A stretch of DNA of 64,000 nucleotides from Thermoplasmata archaeon (GTDB lineage: Archaea; Thermoplasmatota; E2; JACPAO01; JAHFTW01): assembly GCA_023269235.1 (NCBI GenBank), contig JAHFTW010000007.1:37843-101842 (forward strand). Direction: 5' to 3'. Position 1 is the stretch's first letter. Each line of letters opens with the position of its first letter. A program made the position numbers and the translations under genes. The notes under the pieces are model-generated. The model did no database searches and was not told the DNA's origin. It saw only the letters and a program-made list of their open reading frames with translations. This document shows positions 25,766-34,317 of the stretch, one piece after another.

Positions 25766-26146
25766 ATGGAGTCGCGCCGAGTCATTGCCACGGCCTTGGC
25801 CATCGGCCTCGTGGCCCTGCTGGGATTCTACGGCGCCGCCAAGCTGCTGCGCGCCGGCTTCGAGGTGGCGGCGTTCCAGCGCTGGGGCTACCCGTCGGCG
25901 TTCCGTGTCATGGTCGGGTCCTTCGAGGTCGCCTGCGCCGTCGCCCTCCTTGTCCCGGCGGCGCGGTGGTGGGCCGCGCTCGCGGTCCTGCCGCTCATGG
26001 CCGGCGCGATGATGACGAACATCACCCACGCGGAGCTGGACAAATTGGGGCTTCCCATCGGGACGGCCCTGGCCGCGCTGGCGTTGCTGCTTCTGACGCC
26101 GATGCCCGCACGGGTCGGCGCGTGGACGGCTCGGCTGCGCGCTTAG
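25766..26146 (+). CDS. DoxX-like membrane protein
   Basis: 126-residue four-TM protein of the DoxX/DoxD-like type: N-terminal helix with GLVALLGFYGAAKLL, a conserved RVMVGSFEVACAVALLVP stretch and HAELDKLG between helices 3 and 4. Family members are linked to thiol or quinone redox chemistry, but no reaction can be assigned. It has its own TATA-like ATTCTTAGC about 25 nt upstream and is divergent from the presenilin-type gene. Confidence 0.75.
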   Translation: MESRRVIATALAIGLVALLGFYGAAKLLRAGFEVAAFQRWGYPSAFRVMVGSFEVACAVALLVPAARWWAALAVLPLMAGAMMTNITHAELDKLGLPIGTALAALALLLLTPMPARVGAWTARLRA

Positions 26147-26150
26147 CCCG

Positions 26151-26702
26151 TCACTTCCAGAGCTCGGTCTGGTCGCGGCGACTGCGACGGCGCTGGTTCT
26201 CCAGGAAACGGTAGACCGACGCGTGCTCAGCGCCGGAGAGGATCATGTCCACAGCCTGCTTGGCGGCGCTGATGTTCTCGAGGTCGCCCACGATGCCGAC
26301 GGTGTGGCCGTAGATGGCGAGCAGGCAGCCGGTCTGCTCCTCGATGATGCGGCGCGTCTTGCCCTCGGAGCCGATCAGGCGGGCCGTGACGCGGCGGACG
26401 TGCGACTTGTCCTTCCCGACGTAGTCGTGGAAGTCGAGGAGCTCGAGGTAGTAGTCGTCCGAGAAGAGCTTCGATGCATGGTCGGGGCTGAAGCCGCGGC
26501 CGATGGCCCGCACCACGTCCTGGAGCTTGAGGAGCATGACCGGGTCGATGCCCTCGGTCTCGTTGTGGATGCCGACCTCGTTGTCGTTGGAGTCGACGTC
26601 GATGCGGATGCCGGAGCGCTCCATGAGCGCGCGCTTGGTCTCGCCGCCGGGGCCGATGAGCACGCCGATGCGGTCTTGGGGGATGCGAAGGAACACCGTC
26701 AT
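26151..26702 (-). CDS. KH-domain protein, archaeal Pno1/Dim2 (Krr1)-like
   Basis: 183 residues with two KH domains. The first has the GxxG loop GPGG (residues ~17-20), the second GSEG (~115-118), followed by the Pno1/Krr1-type tail (GAEHASVYRFLENQRRRSRR). Archaeal homologues act with aIF2alpha and RNA in small-subunit assembly; eukaryotic Pno1/Dim2 is a 40S assembly factor. It is translationally coupled to the RIO1 gene (4-nt overlap), which fits a ribosome-maturation role. Confidence 0.88.
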   Translation of the reverse strand: MTVFLRIPQDRIGVLIGPGGETKRALMERSGIRIDVDSNDNEVGIHNETEGIDPVMLLKLQDVVRAIGRGFSPDHASKLFSDDYYLELLDFHDYVGKDKSHVRRVTARLIGSEGKTRRIIEEQTGCLLAIYGHTVGIVGDLENISAAKQAVDMILSGAEHASVYRFLENQRRRSRRDQTELWK

Positions 26703-27736
26703 GCGTCGTCCTCCTCGTCTTCGTCGTCCAGGTCGGGCTCGTCCGCCTCGTCCGGCTGCTTGCGCCGGCTGCGCTCGTGGATGAGCTGGGACGTGATGGC
26801 CTCGGGTTTGGCGTCCACGCCGAACTTGCGGAAGACGCGCACCATGTTCTTGATGTCGCGCTGGACGAACTCGTAGGCCATCGGGTGGTTCTTGATGACG
26901 GCCTGGCCGACGTCGATCATGCGCAGGCGCCAGGTGGCTTCGGGGCCGTCGGCGTTCTCGACGAGGACGTTGTACTCGGACCAGTCGCCGTGGATGAGGT
27001 CGGCGAGGTTGTAGGCCTTGACGTAGTCGGAGACCGCCTGCTCCCACAGCCGCGTCGCGTCGGTGGGCTCGACAAGCCGGAGCTGCGGCCAGGGGCCCTC
27101 GGGCTTGCCGAGGTACTCGACGACGAGGACGTTGGAGCTTGCCTTCACGGGCTCCGGCACGGCCACACCGGCCTCGCGCAGGCGCAGGAGGTTGCGGTAC
27201 TCCTTCTGGCACCACGCGAAGACGAGGCCGCGCTTGTCGCTGGAGACGCCCTGGAAGCGCTCGTCGCCCTGGATGTACTGCAGGACGTGCTTGAAGCTCG
27301 CCGTGTTGATGCGGTAGATCTTGATGGCGAGGAACCCGCCGCCGGGCGTCGTGGCACGGAAGACGTTGGCCTCCTTGCCGGTGCTGATGGGGAAGTCCAC
27401 CGAGCGCAGCATGCCGTGCACGAGCATCTTGTGCAGTGTCAGCAGCGTCGGGCGGTCGAAGACCTCGGCCTCGGTGCGGCGGTCGGTGTCCTTCGTCTTG
27501 GCGGGGAGTTGGGCGACGAGATGATCGGCGCGGCGGAAGGCCCACTCGTCGTTGGAGGCGATCTGGACCAGGTCGTCGATGTCAAGCAGCGGGTCCATCG
27601 TGCGCTCGTCGCCGCCGCGCGGGTCGGCGACGTTGGCCGATGCGTGGGCGGCGCGGTCGGCCGCGACCGTGGCGGGGCTTGGGGAGGCCTCGGGCAGGAG
27701 GGCGTTGCGGCTGTGTCGGGCGCCGCGCTTGGCCAT
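26699..27736 (-). CDS. rio1: RIO1-type serine/threonine protein kinase
   Basis: 345-residue atypical kinase involved in 30S/40S maturation. Visible elements: the ATP loop STGKEANVF, the metal/catalytic motif LIHGDWSEYN (catalytic Asp and following Asn), and MIDVGQAV in place of the DFG loop. The C-terminus is Asp/Glu-rich. It sits between aIF1A (4-nt gap) and the KH protein (overlap), a gene order seen in many archaea. The ATG at 27736 gives a ~45-residue low-complexity N-terminus; an internal ATG (MDPLLDIDDLV) is an alternative start. Confidence 0.92.
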   Translation of the reverse strand: MAKRGARHSRNALLPEASPSPATVAADRAAHASANVADPRGGDERTMDPLLDIDDLVQIASNDEWAFRRADHLVAQLPAKTKDTDRRTEAEVFDRPTLLTLHKMLVHGMLRSVDFPISTGKEANVFRATTPGGGFLAIKIYRINTASFKHVLQYIQGDERFQGVSSDKRGLVFAWCQKEYRNLLRLREAGVAVPEPVKASSNVLVVEYLGKPEGPWPQLRLVEPTDATRLWEQAVSDYVKAYNLADLIHGDWSEYNVLVENADGPEATWRLRMIDVGQAVIKNHPMAYEFVQRDIKNMVRVFRKFGVDAKPEAITSQLIHERSRRKQPDEADEPDLDDEDEEDDA

Positions 27737-27740
27737 GGAC

Positions 27741-28166
27741 CTAGAACCCGACGTCGAGCAGCTCGGGAATCTTCTTCCGGCGGCTCAAGTTGATGGCCTG
27801 GGTGCGGACGTAGCGGTACTTCACGTCGGCCTTGGCGTTCTGGAAGTCCCAAGGCTTGACGATGACCAGGTCGCCGGGCTTGATCCACATGCGGCGCTTC
27901 ATCTTGCCGGGGATGCGGGCCATGCGGGACTTGCCGTCCTCGCACATGACGCGCAGCTTGGAGGCGCCCATGAGCTGGTCCGCGATGGCGAACATCTCGC
28001 GGTTGCGGGGGTCGGGCAGGCGGTAGCGCCGCACGGCCTCCTCGGAGTCGCCTCCGGCGAGCTCGTCGGGCGAGGCCTCCATGGGCTCGTCGCCGCCTTC
28101 CGCCTCGTCCGGGACGAGGTCCACGGCGGGGTCCACGACGGGTTCGTCGTCGTCTGGTTTCAGCAC
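27741..28166 (-). CDS. eif1A: translation initiation factor aIF-1A
   Basis: 141-residue OB-fold factor that binds the ribosomal A site during initiation. The core RYRLPDPRNREMFAIADQLM, RVMCEDGKSRMARIPGKMKR and WIKPGDLVIVKPWDFQ are diagnostic. The N-terminus has an extra acidic stretch of about 45 residues (rich in Asp/Glu/Pro). The GTG start lies 26 nt downstream of a palindromic TATATA box shared with the divergent ThyX-like gene. First gene of the aIF1A-rio1-KH operon. Confidence 0.94.
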   Translation of the reverse strand: MLKPDDDEPVVDPAVDLVPDEAEGGDEPMEASPDELAGGDSEEAVRRYRLPDPRNREMFAIADQLMGASKLRVMCEDGKSRMARIPGKMKRRMWIKPGDLVIVKPWDFQNAKADVKYRYVRTQAINLSRRKKIPELLDVGF

Positions 28167-28187
28167 GGTTCGTCCGACAAACCCCTG

Positions 28188-28195
28188 TTATATAA
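28188..28195. promoter_or_regulatory. palindromic TATA box (TTATATAA) between divergent genes
   Basis: A perfect 8-bp palindrome. Leftward it is 26 nt from the GTG of aIF-1A (leaderless). Rightward, transcription starting about 27 nt away would give a leader of roughly 40 nt with an AAGGAG Shine-Dalgarno site (28246-28251) ahead of the GTG at 28258. One TBP site may therefore serve both directions with two translation modes. Confidence 0.6.
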
Positions 28196-28257
28196 GAGGT
28201 GGCCGGGGCCGCCTCCTGGCTGGACGGGGGGCAGCCCCAAGCGTTCAAGGAGCCGCA

Positions 28258-30048
28258 GTGGCTGAGGCAATCGTGAGCCAAGCGGCGACCGTGGCCAGGA
28301 CCCCTGAGGCGCCCCGTCCCCTCGTCGCCGCCGAGCCGCGCGCCCGCCTCGTGGCCTACACGCAGCGTCCGTTCGAGCTCGCCGTCGCCTCGGCGCGCAC
28401 CTGCTACGCTTCCGAGTTCGAGTTCGTCGGCCGTCTCACCGCGAAGGGCGAGCGCTCGCGCACGACGCTCCAGGACGCCCTGCCGCAGTTCGGCGCCGAG
28501 CTGGAGACCATTGGCCGCCTCGACACGCCGCACGACCAGCGCATCCTCATCGTCGAGGCGATGACGCCGCGCATCCCCGACGACGTGGCCGCCGCCTTGC
28601 AGCTCTTCGCCGACGAGGCACGACGCCGCGCGGAGGGCAACAAGGGCCTTGCCCGCAGCATCTACGAGGCGGGCCACCACACGCCGTTCCAGCACCCCAC
28701 ATTCGTCTTCGCCCTGGAGGGTGTGAGCCGCAACGTCGTCGAGTCCTTCCTCCACAACCACACCTTCTACAACTCCGAGCAGCAGAGCCAGCGCTACGTC
28801 GAGATGCGCCAGGCCGAAGTCCACGTCCCGCCCATCGTGCGCTCCGACCCGCAGGCCCTGCGCATCTACGAGGCCGCGGTCCGGCACTCCTGGGACGCCT
28901 ACGATTCCCTGCGCGTCACCCTGGTCGAGGCCAACCGCAAGGTCATGTCCGCCATCGGGAAGATCAAAGGCCAGAGCGACAAACAGGTCGCGACGGAGGC
29001 CGAGAAGAAGGCGCAGGAGATGGCGCGCTACGTCATCCCCGTCGCCGCCGCCACGCAGCTCTACCACACCGTCAGCGGCATCGTGCTGATGCGCTACGTC
29101 CGCATGTGCGAGGCCTCCAGCACGCCCACCGAGGCGCGCCGCCTCGTCGAGCAGATGCTCGAGGAGGTCCGCCGCATCGACCCAACCTTCGTGGCCCAGA
29201 TCCGCGAGGAGCCGCATGCACGCGAGACGACGGTCGAGGCGCAGCTCACGGGCGCCGCCCGCGCGACTCCTCCCGCTGACGGCGTCTCCGAGTTGGTCGC
29301 CTTCGACGCCCGCGCCCCATCCGTCGTCCTCGCCTCCATCCGCGAGGTCACCGGCTCCACCCTGTCCGACGGCGAGCTACTGCGCCGCGTCCTCGACCCG
29401 GCCGCCAACGCCGCGTGGGCGGACACCCTCAACACCTGGGATCACAGCCCCGTCCTGCGCACGCTGCGGCACGTCCACTATACGTTCCGCAAGCGCCTCA
29501 GCCTCTCCGCGTACGCACAGGACCAGCGCCACCGCATGACGCCAGGGACACGGCCGCAGTTGGAGCGCTGCCTCCCGACGAAGGAGCACCCGCTCGACGC
29601 CTACACCCCGGACATCCTTGACGGGCAGGTCGAGGCGAAGGCCGTCTACGACGACGCCCTCGCCGGGCTTGCCTCGGCGATCGAGGCGTTGCGCGCCCGC
29701 GGCATGCCGGACGAGGCGCTCTGCTACCTTTTGCCCAACGCCACCAATGTCACGTTCCACCAGTCGGGCGACCTCTTGTCGTTCATCCACAAGTGGCGCC
29801 TGCGCCTGTGCTTCAACGCGCAGAAGGAGATCTTCGACGCGAGCCTCGCCGAGTTGCGCGCGGTCCAGGCTGTCCATCCCGACCTGACGAAGTGGATCGG
29901 CCCGCCGTGCTCGTTCGTCGCCGCCCGCCAACCCGCGGACAAGCAGGAGTCCGTCGAGGCGTGCTGCCCCGAGGGCGCCAAGTGGTGCGGCGTCAAAGTG
30001 TGGATCAATTTCGACCCGAAGACGGCGAAGCCGAAGAGGCCGTACTAG
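28258..30048 (+). CDS. double ThyX-like (FAD-dependent thymidylate synthase) fusion
   Basis: 596 residues made of two ThyX-like halves (about 20-310 and 330-580). The first half has HHTPFQHPTFVFALEGVSRN and then HNHTFYNSEQQSQRY. The second has WDHSPVLRTLRHVHYTFRKR, LSAYAQDQRHR, and LPNATNVTFHQSG with a late AQKEI. The ThyX signature RHR-x(n)-SQRY is altered in both: NHT in the first, RKR in the second. The C-terminus adds a Cys cluster (CCPEGAKWC). It could make dTMP from dUMP with the folds sharing an active site, or be a divergent paralogue. No other thymidylate synthase is present in the window. GTG start with AAGGAG 6 nt upstream. Confidence 0.75.
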   Translation: MAEAIVSQAATVARTPEAPRPLVAAEPRARLVAYTQRPFELAVASARTCYASEFEFVGRLTAKGERSRTTLQDALPQFGAELETIGRLDTPHDQRILIVEAMTPRIPDDVAAALQLFADEARRRAEGNKGLARSIYEAGHHTPFQHPTFVFALEGVSRNVVESFLHNHTFYNSEQQSQRYVEMRQAEVHVPPIVRSDPQALRIYEAAVRHSWDAYDSLRVTLVEANRKVMSAIGKIKGQSDKQVATEAEKKAQEMARYVIPVAAATQLYHTVSGIVLMRYVRMCEASSTPTEARRLVEQMLEEVRRIDPTFVAQIREEPHARETTVEAQLTGAARATPPADGVSELVAFDARAPSVVLASIREVTGSTLSDGELLRRVLDPAANAAWADTLNTWDHSPVLRTLRHVHYTFRKRLSLSAYAQDQRHRMTPGTRPQLERCLPTKEHPLDAYTPDILDGQVEAKAVYDDALAGLASAIEALRARGMPDEALCYLLPNATNVTFHQSGDLLSFIHKWRLRLCFNAQKEIFDASLAELRAVQAVHPDLTKWIGPPCSFVAARQPADKQESVEACCPEGAKWCGVKVWINFDPKTAKPKRPY

Positions 30049-30184
30049 CGGGGAGTCGAGTTTCGGTAGGAAAGGCTCGATTGTGGCTCAATTTTTGCGT
30101 CGAAGATGGAGCGCCGAATGGCGGACGGGGGCGTTCCAATCGGCAAGAACGTTCAAAGATCAAGGGTGCCAACTGAAGCGTACA

Positions 30185-31600
30185 TCATCCCTGAAGCCGA
30201 AGCAGATGTAGCTGCGATTCGTCGCCATCGCGATATGCTGCCGTCACCAGAATTAATTCGCCGGCAAAAGCGGCGAAAGGCACACTGTAGAGGTCCAAGG
30301 CATCCTCCCAATGGGCAATGAGCCCGTGTTCTCCCACGAGACCAACTTGAGCGCGCACCCAATTGTCGTCCCGCGGCTGGCTTGCAAAGTTGTATGCCTT
30401 TCCGCCGCCGCCCCAAGAAACCAATAGTGCATTCGATTGCCACGTTGCCTGGACTGGCCAGGCGCCCCCCGCATCCCCCGACTGTGAAACGCTCCACGCG
30501 TTTTTCCATAGGCCGGTTTCGTTCCGGATGGCAACCGTCGTAGAGACCTTTTTGCCGGAGCCTGCAACCAGGACCGCGGCGAGCGAACCATCGTCCGCCG
30601 CTGCAACGGCTCGCAAGCCGCCCTGGCCTGCGACCGGTTCAGCTTCCCAGCTTTGCCCGCCATCGCGACTCGCGTACAACACAGGCTTAGCAGAAGGTGA
30701 CGGCCAACCAACATACAGGAGTCCATCGGGTCCAACGGAGGTCGACAAAAAGTAGCTGCCACCAAGGAGAGAGTCACTACCAACAAGACTGGGGGACGAC
30801 CATTTGTCGCCGCCGTCAATGGAAACGCTGCAAAAGCGGTCCACGGTAAGAGCATTGGTGCCGGCGCCATAGGGCCTGCTCCAGCAGGCAAGAACCATTT
30901 GGCCCCGTGAAGCAAGAGCAAACAAGCCAAGGTCTGCCCCCGTTGTTGCATAAAGTTGGCCGGTGGGACCGACGACGCTGGAAGTAAGGTCTAGCGGAGT
31001 GGACGGCCCAAACGTCTTTCCTCCGTCCCTACTGATTGCGACGTTCATAGTCGGATCATTGACTGTAAAGCCAGTCACTCCCCGGGTCTTCTGGCCTAGC
31101 AAGATGACCGTGCCTTTGTCGAGCACGGTCATGACAGCCCCGAAGCCTCCAGAAAAATCAAGCCGTTCCGGGTCTTTGGAATCAGGCAAGCGATCTTCGC
31201 TTGCAAAGATGGCGCGTCCGAAGGTCTTGCCGGCATCGAAGCTGACATGAAGCCGCGTGTACCCGTTGTAGTCCGTCAGCCCTTGGTTGCATGGCGTTGT
31301 TCCCTCAAGGCAGAACGCTAGGTCTTCAAGGACGACGACGTGATTCTCCGCGCTGAAAACCGTTGTCCACCGGAGGACCTTGAAGTCCGTGGTGGCGAGA
31401 ATTTCAGCGCAGGGATTCGAGCAAGTGAGATTAGCCACTGCGGCTCCCGGGAAAGCGATGCCGGCCCTGTCGCCGCCCAAAACAGGGGAATTCGGAGTCA
31501 TTGAAGTTTGTGCCGAGGGGACTGGGTCGGTCGGCTCCGGGCTAGAGCAGCCGGCGAACACCAAGGCTAGGACGACGGCCATGCCTCGGACTCTGACCAC
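30185..31600 (-). CDS. Asp-box (BNR/sialidase-like) propeller lipoprotein
   Basis: 471-residue lipoprotein: the signal peptide ends VFAGC, then a Pro/Thr/Ser tether. At least four Asp boxes of the S-x-D-x-G-x-T/K-F/W type are visible (SFDAGKTFG, SRDGGKTFG, SIDGGDKWS, SRDGGQSWE), giving a beta-propeller like sialidases and photosystem assembly factors. Catalytic residues of sialidases are not evident. The GTG at 31600 fits a CTTATCTT box about 27 nt upstream. An ATG at 31582 would shorten the signal peptide. Base composition is visibly less GC-rich than its neighbours, which suggests recent acquisition. Confidence 0.78.
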   Translation of the reverse strand: MVRVRGMAVVLALVFAGCSSPEPTDPVPSAQTSMTPNSPVLGGDRAGIAFPGAAVANLTCSNPCAEILATTDFKVLRWTTVFSAENHVVVLEDLAFCLEGTTPCNQGLTDYNGYTRLHVSFDAGKTFGRAIFASEDRLPDSKDPERLDFSGGFGAVMTVLDKGTVILLGQKTRGVTGFTVNDPTMNVAISRDGGKTFGPSTPLDLTSSVVGPTGQLYATTGADLGLFALASRGQMVLACWSRPYGAGTNALTVDRFCSVSIDGGDKWSSPSLVGSDSLLGGSYFLSTSVGPDGLLYVGWPSPSAKPVLYASRDGGQSWEAEPVAGQGGLRAVAAADDGSLAAVLVAGSGKKVSTTVAIRNETGLWKNAWSVSQSGDAGGAWPVQATWQSNALLVSWGGGGKAYNFASQPRDDNWVRAQVGLVGEHGLIAHWEDALDLYSVPFAAFAGELILVTAAYRDGDESQLHLLRLQG

Positions 31601-31622
31601 AACGACGAACTTGGGCGACTCA

Positions 31623-31631
31623 AAGATAAGC
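31623..31631 (-). promoter_or_regulatory. TATA-like box of the Asp-box lipoprotein gene
   Basis: Minus-strand GCTTATCTT has its centre about 27 nt upstream of the GTG at 31600. Confidence 0.5.
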
Positions 31632-31704
31632 CTTCGTAGCCCGCGGCTATCGGCGCCCGAAGACGCATGATGGCATGCCGTCTTGCGGTCATAGCGTGGA
31701 GTCG

Positions 31705-31920
31705 CTACTCGCTCCCGTCGTCCTGGACGTCCACCAAGATATTGTTCGGCATGTAGAGCACCTGGATCTTGACGATTTCCGCCGACGTCGCACAGGTCGC
31801 GTACTCGTCCAACGGTGCGCGATTCAAGTCGGCGAATTGGCTTCCAAAAGGAACCGTGCCGAGCACCTGCTTGCTTGGCGCCCCCACCACAATTCACGGC
31901 GCGGCGACAAGGGTCGAGAG
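31705..31920 (-). pseudogene. decayed 3' fragment of tsr3
   Basis: This stretch encodes the C-terminal third of Tsr3 again: QVLGTVPFGSQFADLNRAP and LDEYATCATSAEIVK are identical or nearly so to the intact gene at 33676-34317. Upstream the homology continues as LST...IV but is broken by an in-frame TGA (31894-31896) where the intact gene has Trp, plus a small deletion. The last residues differ and end at TAG 31705. It fills most of the 334-bp gap between two lipoprotein genes. The DNA has diverged at many synonymous sites, so it is either old or from a relative. Confidence 0.8.
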
Positions 31921-31934
31921 GATGTACTGAGCGC

Positions 31935-33623
31935 CTACCCCAAGACTTGCACGCGCCCGTCGTCCCAGGCGATGAACGGCAGCGAGCCGCCGACCCCCCT
32001 CGGGTACAACGAGGCCCAGCCGTCCGCGAGGTGGACGCGCTGGCCGCCCCCGGCGGAGCAGCCGCCGTCATGGTTGCGCACCCATCCCGCGCCCACGAGC
32101 TGGCCGGTGCGAGCGGAGACGAACATGTAGGGGTCCTGCGGGCTCTTGGCCTCGAAGCAGGACTCCAGGGCGAACCAGGTGGACCGGTAGGGCTCCAGCT
32201 GCGAGGCGTCGAAACCGGGGAGGTCGGGGAAGATGGAGAACTGGATCATGGACGGGTCGCGCGGGGCGATGTCCGCCAGGTTGGACTGCACCTCGCCGAT
32301 GGCGGGCAGTGGGTAGTGGTCCGGGTCCGGGAAGCCGTAGGGGGCGATGTCGAAGTCACTGCCACGCTCCGCGACGTGCTGGTCCGGGTCCTCGGGGCCC
32401 GAGCCGAAGCGGGTCGCGACGAAGCCCCAGAACTCGCCCATGCCGCTCGAGTCGAAGATCCAGGACTCCTCGTCGAAGCCCAGCGGCAAGGGTCCCGTGA
32501 GCGGGATGGGCGAGAGGACAGGGAACCCGGTGAAGCCCTGCATGAGCCAGAGGCGAGGGTGCTTGACGTTGTACTTGATGTAGTCCGGCGAGAGGTACAG
32601 CGCCTTCTGCCGGGCCTGGAGCAGGCCGGCGTAGTCCGTAGGGCTGGTGGACGCAGGCGCCAGCGCGGGCGTCAGGAGCGGCAGGGGCAGCGGCACTGGC
32701 GCGGTGAGGACCCCCGGGACTTCCTGCCAGGGCTTCTTCTCGTACATCAACGGCGGGAGCGGCTTGCCTTCGTCAGGCTGGAGCGCGAAGGAGGGGCCGA
32801 GGCGCGTGTAGACGATGTGGCGCGTCTGGTTGCCGTCCCAGGTCCAAAGGGGAAGGAGGGTCCCGTCCCGGGCGCAGACGAGGACGCGGGGTGGGTCGCG
32901 GTTCGCCTTGGAGGTCGTGTTGCTGGGGACGAGCGAAGGGGCGTCGGAGACCTCCTTGACGAGGATGCTGCGGCATTCGCCGGGGAGCGGGTGGTCGTCC
33001 ACGGCCGTGAAGGTGATGTTTCCCCCCGGGAGCGGGATGGGGCGCAGGTCGGGGCCGGCGACCTTGAGGGCCATGAAGAGGAACAGCGAGGATTCGAAGC
33101 CGCCCACGAACGGGTCGCGGTAGTCTGGGTCGTTGAAGCCGCGGGCGGTGTCGGGCAACGACACGGGGCCAAGATAGCGGCCGTCGGAGGCGTCGAAGGC
33201 GTACTCCACGTAGGAGGCCTCGTAATGCCCTTTCGCGTTGAGCCCGCTGGGGCCGAACTCGATGGAGTCGAAGACGAGGCGCATGGGGCGGTAGCGGAAC
33301 ACGTGCGCCGCGACCGGGCGCCCCCACTCGTCGTACACGGGCTGGATGCCATGGTAGGTGAGGTTCACGTCGCGCGGCGCCCAGGTCTTGGCGCCCTGGA
33401 TGGACTGGAGGTCGAACGCCTGGTCGGACGGCGCCTCGTGCCACGTCGTCGTGGCCTCCACAGGGCGTTCGGGGACGATGACGGCGGCCTCCATGCGGTC
33501 CACGGCGTGGCTCTGCGCCGCGAGGTCGGTCCCGTCCTTCGCGTAGCCGCCGGGGCCGACGCCCTCCACGCAGCCCGCCAAGGAGGCAAGAAGCAGAAGC
33601 ACCAGGGGCACGGCAGGGCGCAC
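31935..33623 (-). CDS. large secreted lipoprotein, unknown function
   Basis: 562-residue lipoprotein. The GTG start (VRPAVPLVLLLLASLAGC) yields a lipobox Cys near residue 18 and lies 29 nt after a GGTTTTTCC box. The mature chain is rich in Trp, Pro and aromatic residues and predicted beta structure. It has scattered Cys (GECRSILVKE, VLVCARDG, ESCFEAK, DGGCSAG) that could pair. No enzyme motif or family is recognised. It is bracketed by tsr3 sequence: the intact gene upstream and the broken 3' fragment downstream. Confidence 0.75.
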   Translation of the reverse strand: MRPAVPLVLLLLASLAGCVEGVGPGGYAKDGTDLAAQSHAVDRMEAAVIVPERPVEATTTWHEAPSDQAFDLQSIQGAKTWAPRDVNLTYHGIQPVYDEWGRPVAAHVFRYRPMRLVFDSIEFGPSGLNAKGHYEASYVEYAFDASDGRYLGPVSLPDTARGFNDPDYRDPFVGGFESSLFLFMALKVAGPDLRPIPLPGGNITFTAVDDHPLPGECRSILVKEVSDAPSLVPSNTTSKANRDPPRVLVCARDGTLLPLWTWDGNQTRHIVYTRLGPSFALQPDEGKPLPPLMYEKKPWQEVPGVLTAPVPLPLPLLTPALAPASTSPTDYAGLLQARQKALYLSPDYIKYNVKHPRLWLMQGFTGFPVLSPIPLTGPLPLGFDEESWIFDSSGMGEFWGFVATRFGSGPEDPDQHVAERGSDFDIAPYGFPDPDHYPLPAIGEVQSNLADIAPRDPSMIQFSIFPDLPGFDASQLEPYRSTWFALESCFEAKSPQDPYMFVSARTGQLVGAGWVRNHDGGCSAGGGQRVHLADGWASLYPRGVGGSLPFIAWDDGRVQVLG

Positions 33624-33675
33624 AGCACGCGCAGCTTGCCGGCTCCGGAAAAACCCTTGCGATGGGTTCGCGAAC

Positions 33676-34317
33676 CTACGCTTCGTCCGGCGGAGGCACG
33701 TCGCCCGCCTCCGCCCCTTCCTGGAGCAAGGCGTCGGGCATGTAGAGCGCCTGGACCTTGACGATCTCGGCCGACGTCGCGCAGGTCGCATACTCGTCCA
33801 ACGGGGCGCGGTTGAGGTCCGCGAACTGGCTTCCAAACGGAACGGTGCCGAGCACCTGCTCGGCCTGCCGCTTCTCGCCGACAATCCACAACGCGGCGGC
33901 GATGGCCTCGGCGGTGCTGAGCTTGAACGCCTTGCCGTAGTTCACCGGGTTCGCGGCGAGCATGTAGGGAAGCGCCCGGCTGCGCGTCTGCCCAAGCAGT
34001 TGCGGGAACGCCTCCTCCGCGTGGGCCCAGGAGCAGTCGAGCGCGAGGAGGCCGTGTTTGCGCATCGCGTCGAGGTCCTCGCGACTGATGGCCTTCTTCG
34101 CGAACGGGTTGAGGAGCACCGACTGGCCGGGGACCTTGCGGACGTCGTCCACGAGCTTCGCCTTGCCCGACTTGGCGAGCTTCAGGGCCGTGTTCTTCTT
34201 CGGGTCGTCCTCGCCTGCGTAGTAGATGACGAGCGGGATGGCACCACCGAGCAGGCGGCTGCGCCGCGCCTCGGGGTCGTGGGGAACCCGCTTGCCGCGC
34301 CAGGACCCTTCGCTCAT
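33676..34317 (-). CDS. tsr3: rRNA aminocarboxypropyltransferase Tsr3
   Basis: 213-residue SPOUT-like enzyme (DUF367) that adds the acp group from SAM to a small-subunit rRNA pseudouridine. Family segments: PLVIYYAGEDDPKKNTALKL, LLNPFAKKAISRED, LALDCSWAHAEE, LPYMLAANPVNYG and FADLNRAPLDEYATCATSAE. The ATG overlaps the stop of the upstream GGR-type gene by four bases, indicating an operon. A second, decayed copy of its 3' third lies 1.8 kb downstream. Confidence 0.92.
   Translation of the reverse strand: MSEGSWRGKRVPHDPEARRSRLLGGAIPLVIYYAGEDDPKKNTALKLAKSGKAKLVDDVRKVPGQSVLLNPFAKKAISREDLDAMRKHGLLALDCSWAHAEEAFPQLLGQTRSRALPYMLAANPVNYGKAFKLSTAEAIAAALWIVGEKRQAEQVLGTVPFGSQFADLNRAPLDEYATCATSAEIVKVQALYMPDALLQEGAEAGDVPPPDEA

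Noticed and set aside
30106..30321. Small plus-strand frame after the ThyX-like gene
   Set aside because: It overlaps the 3' end of the Asp-box lipoprotein on the other strand, has no promoter or Shine-Dalgarno site, and its sequence shows no domain.
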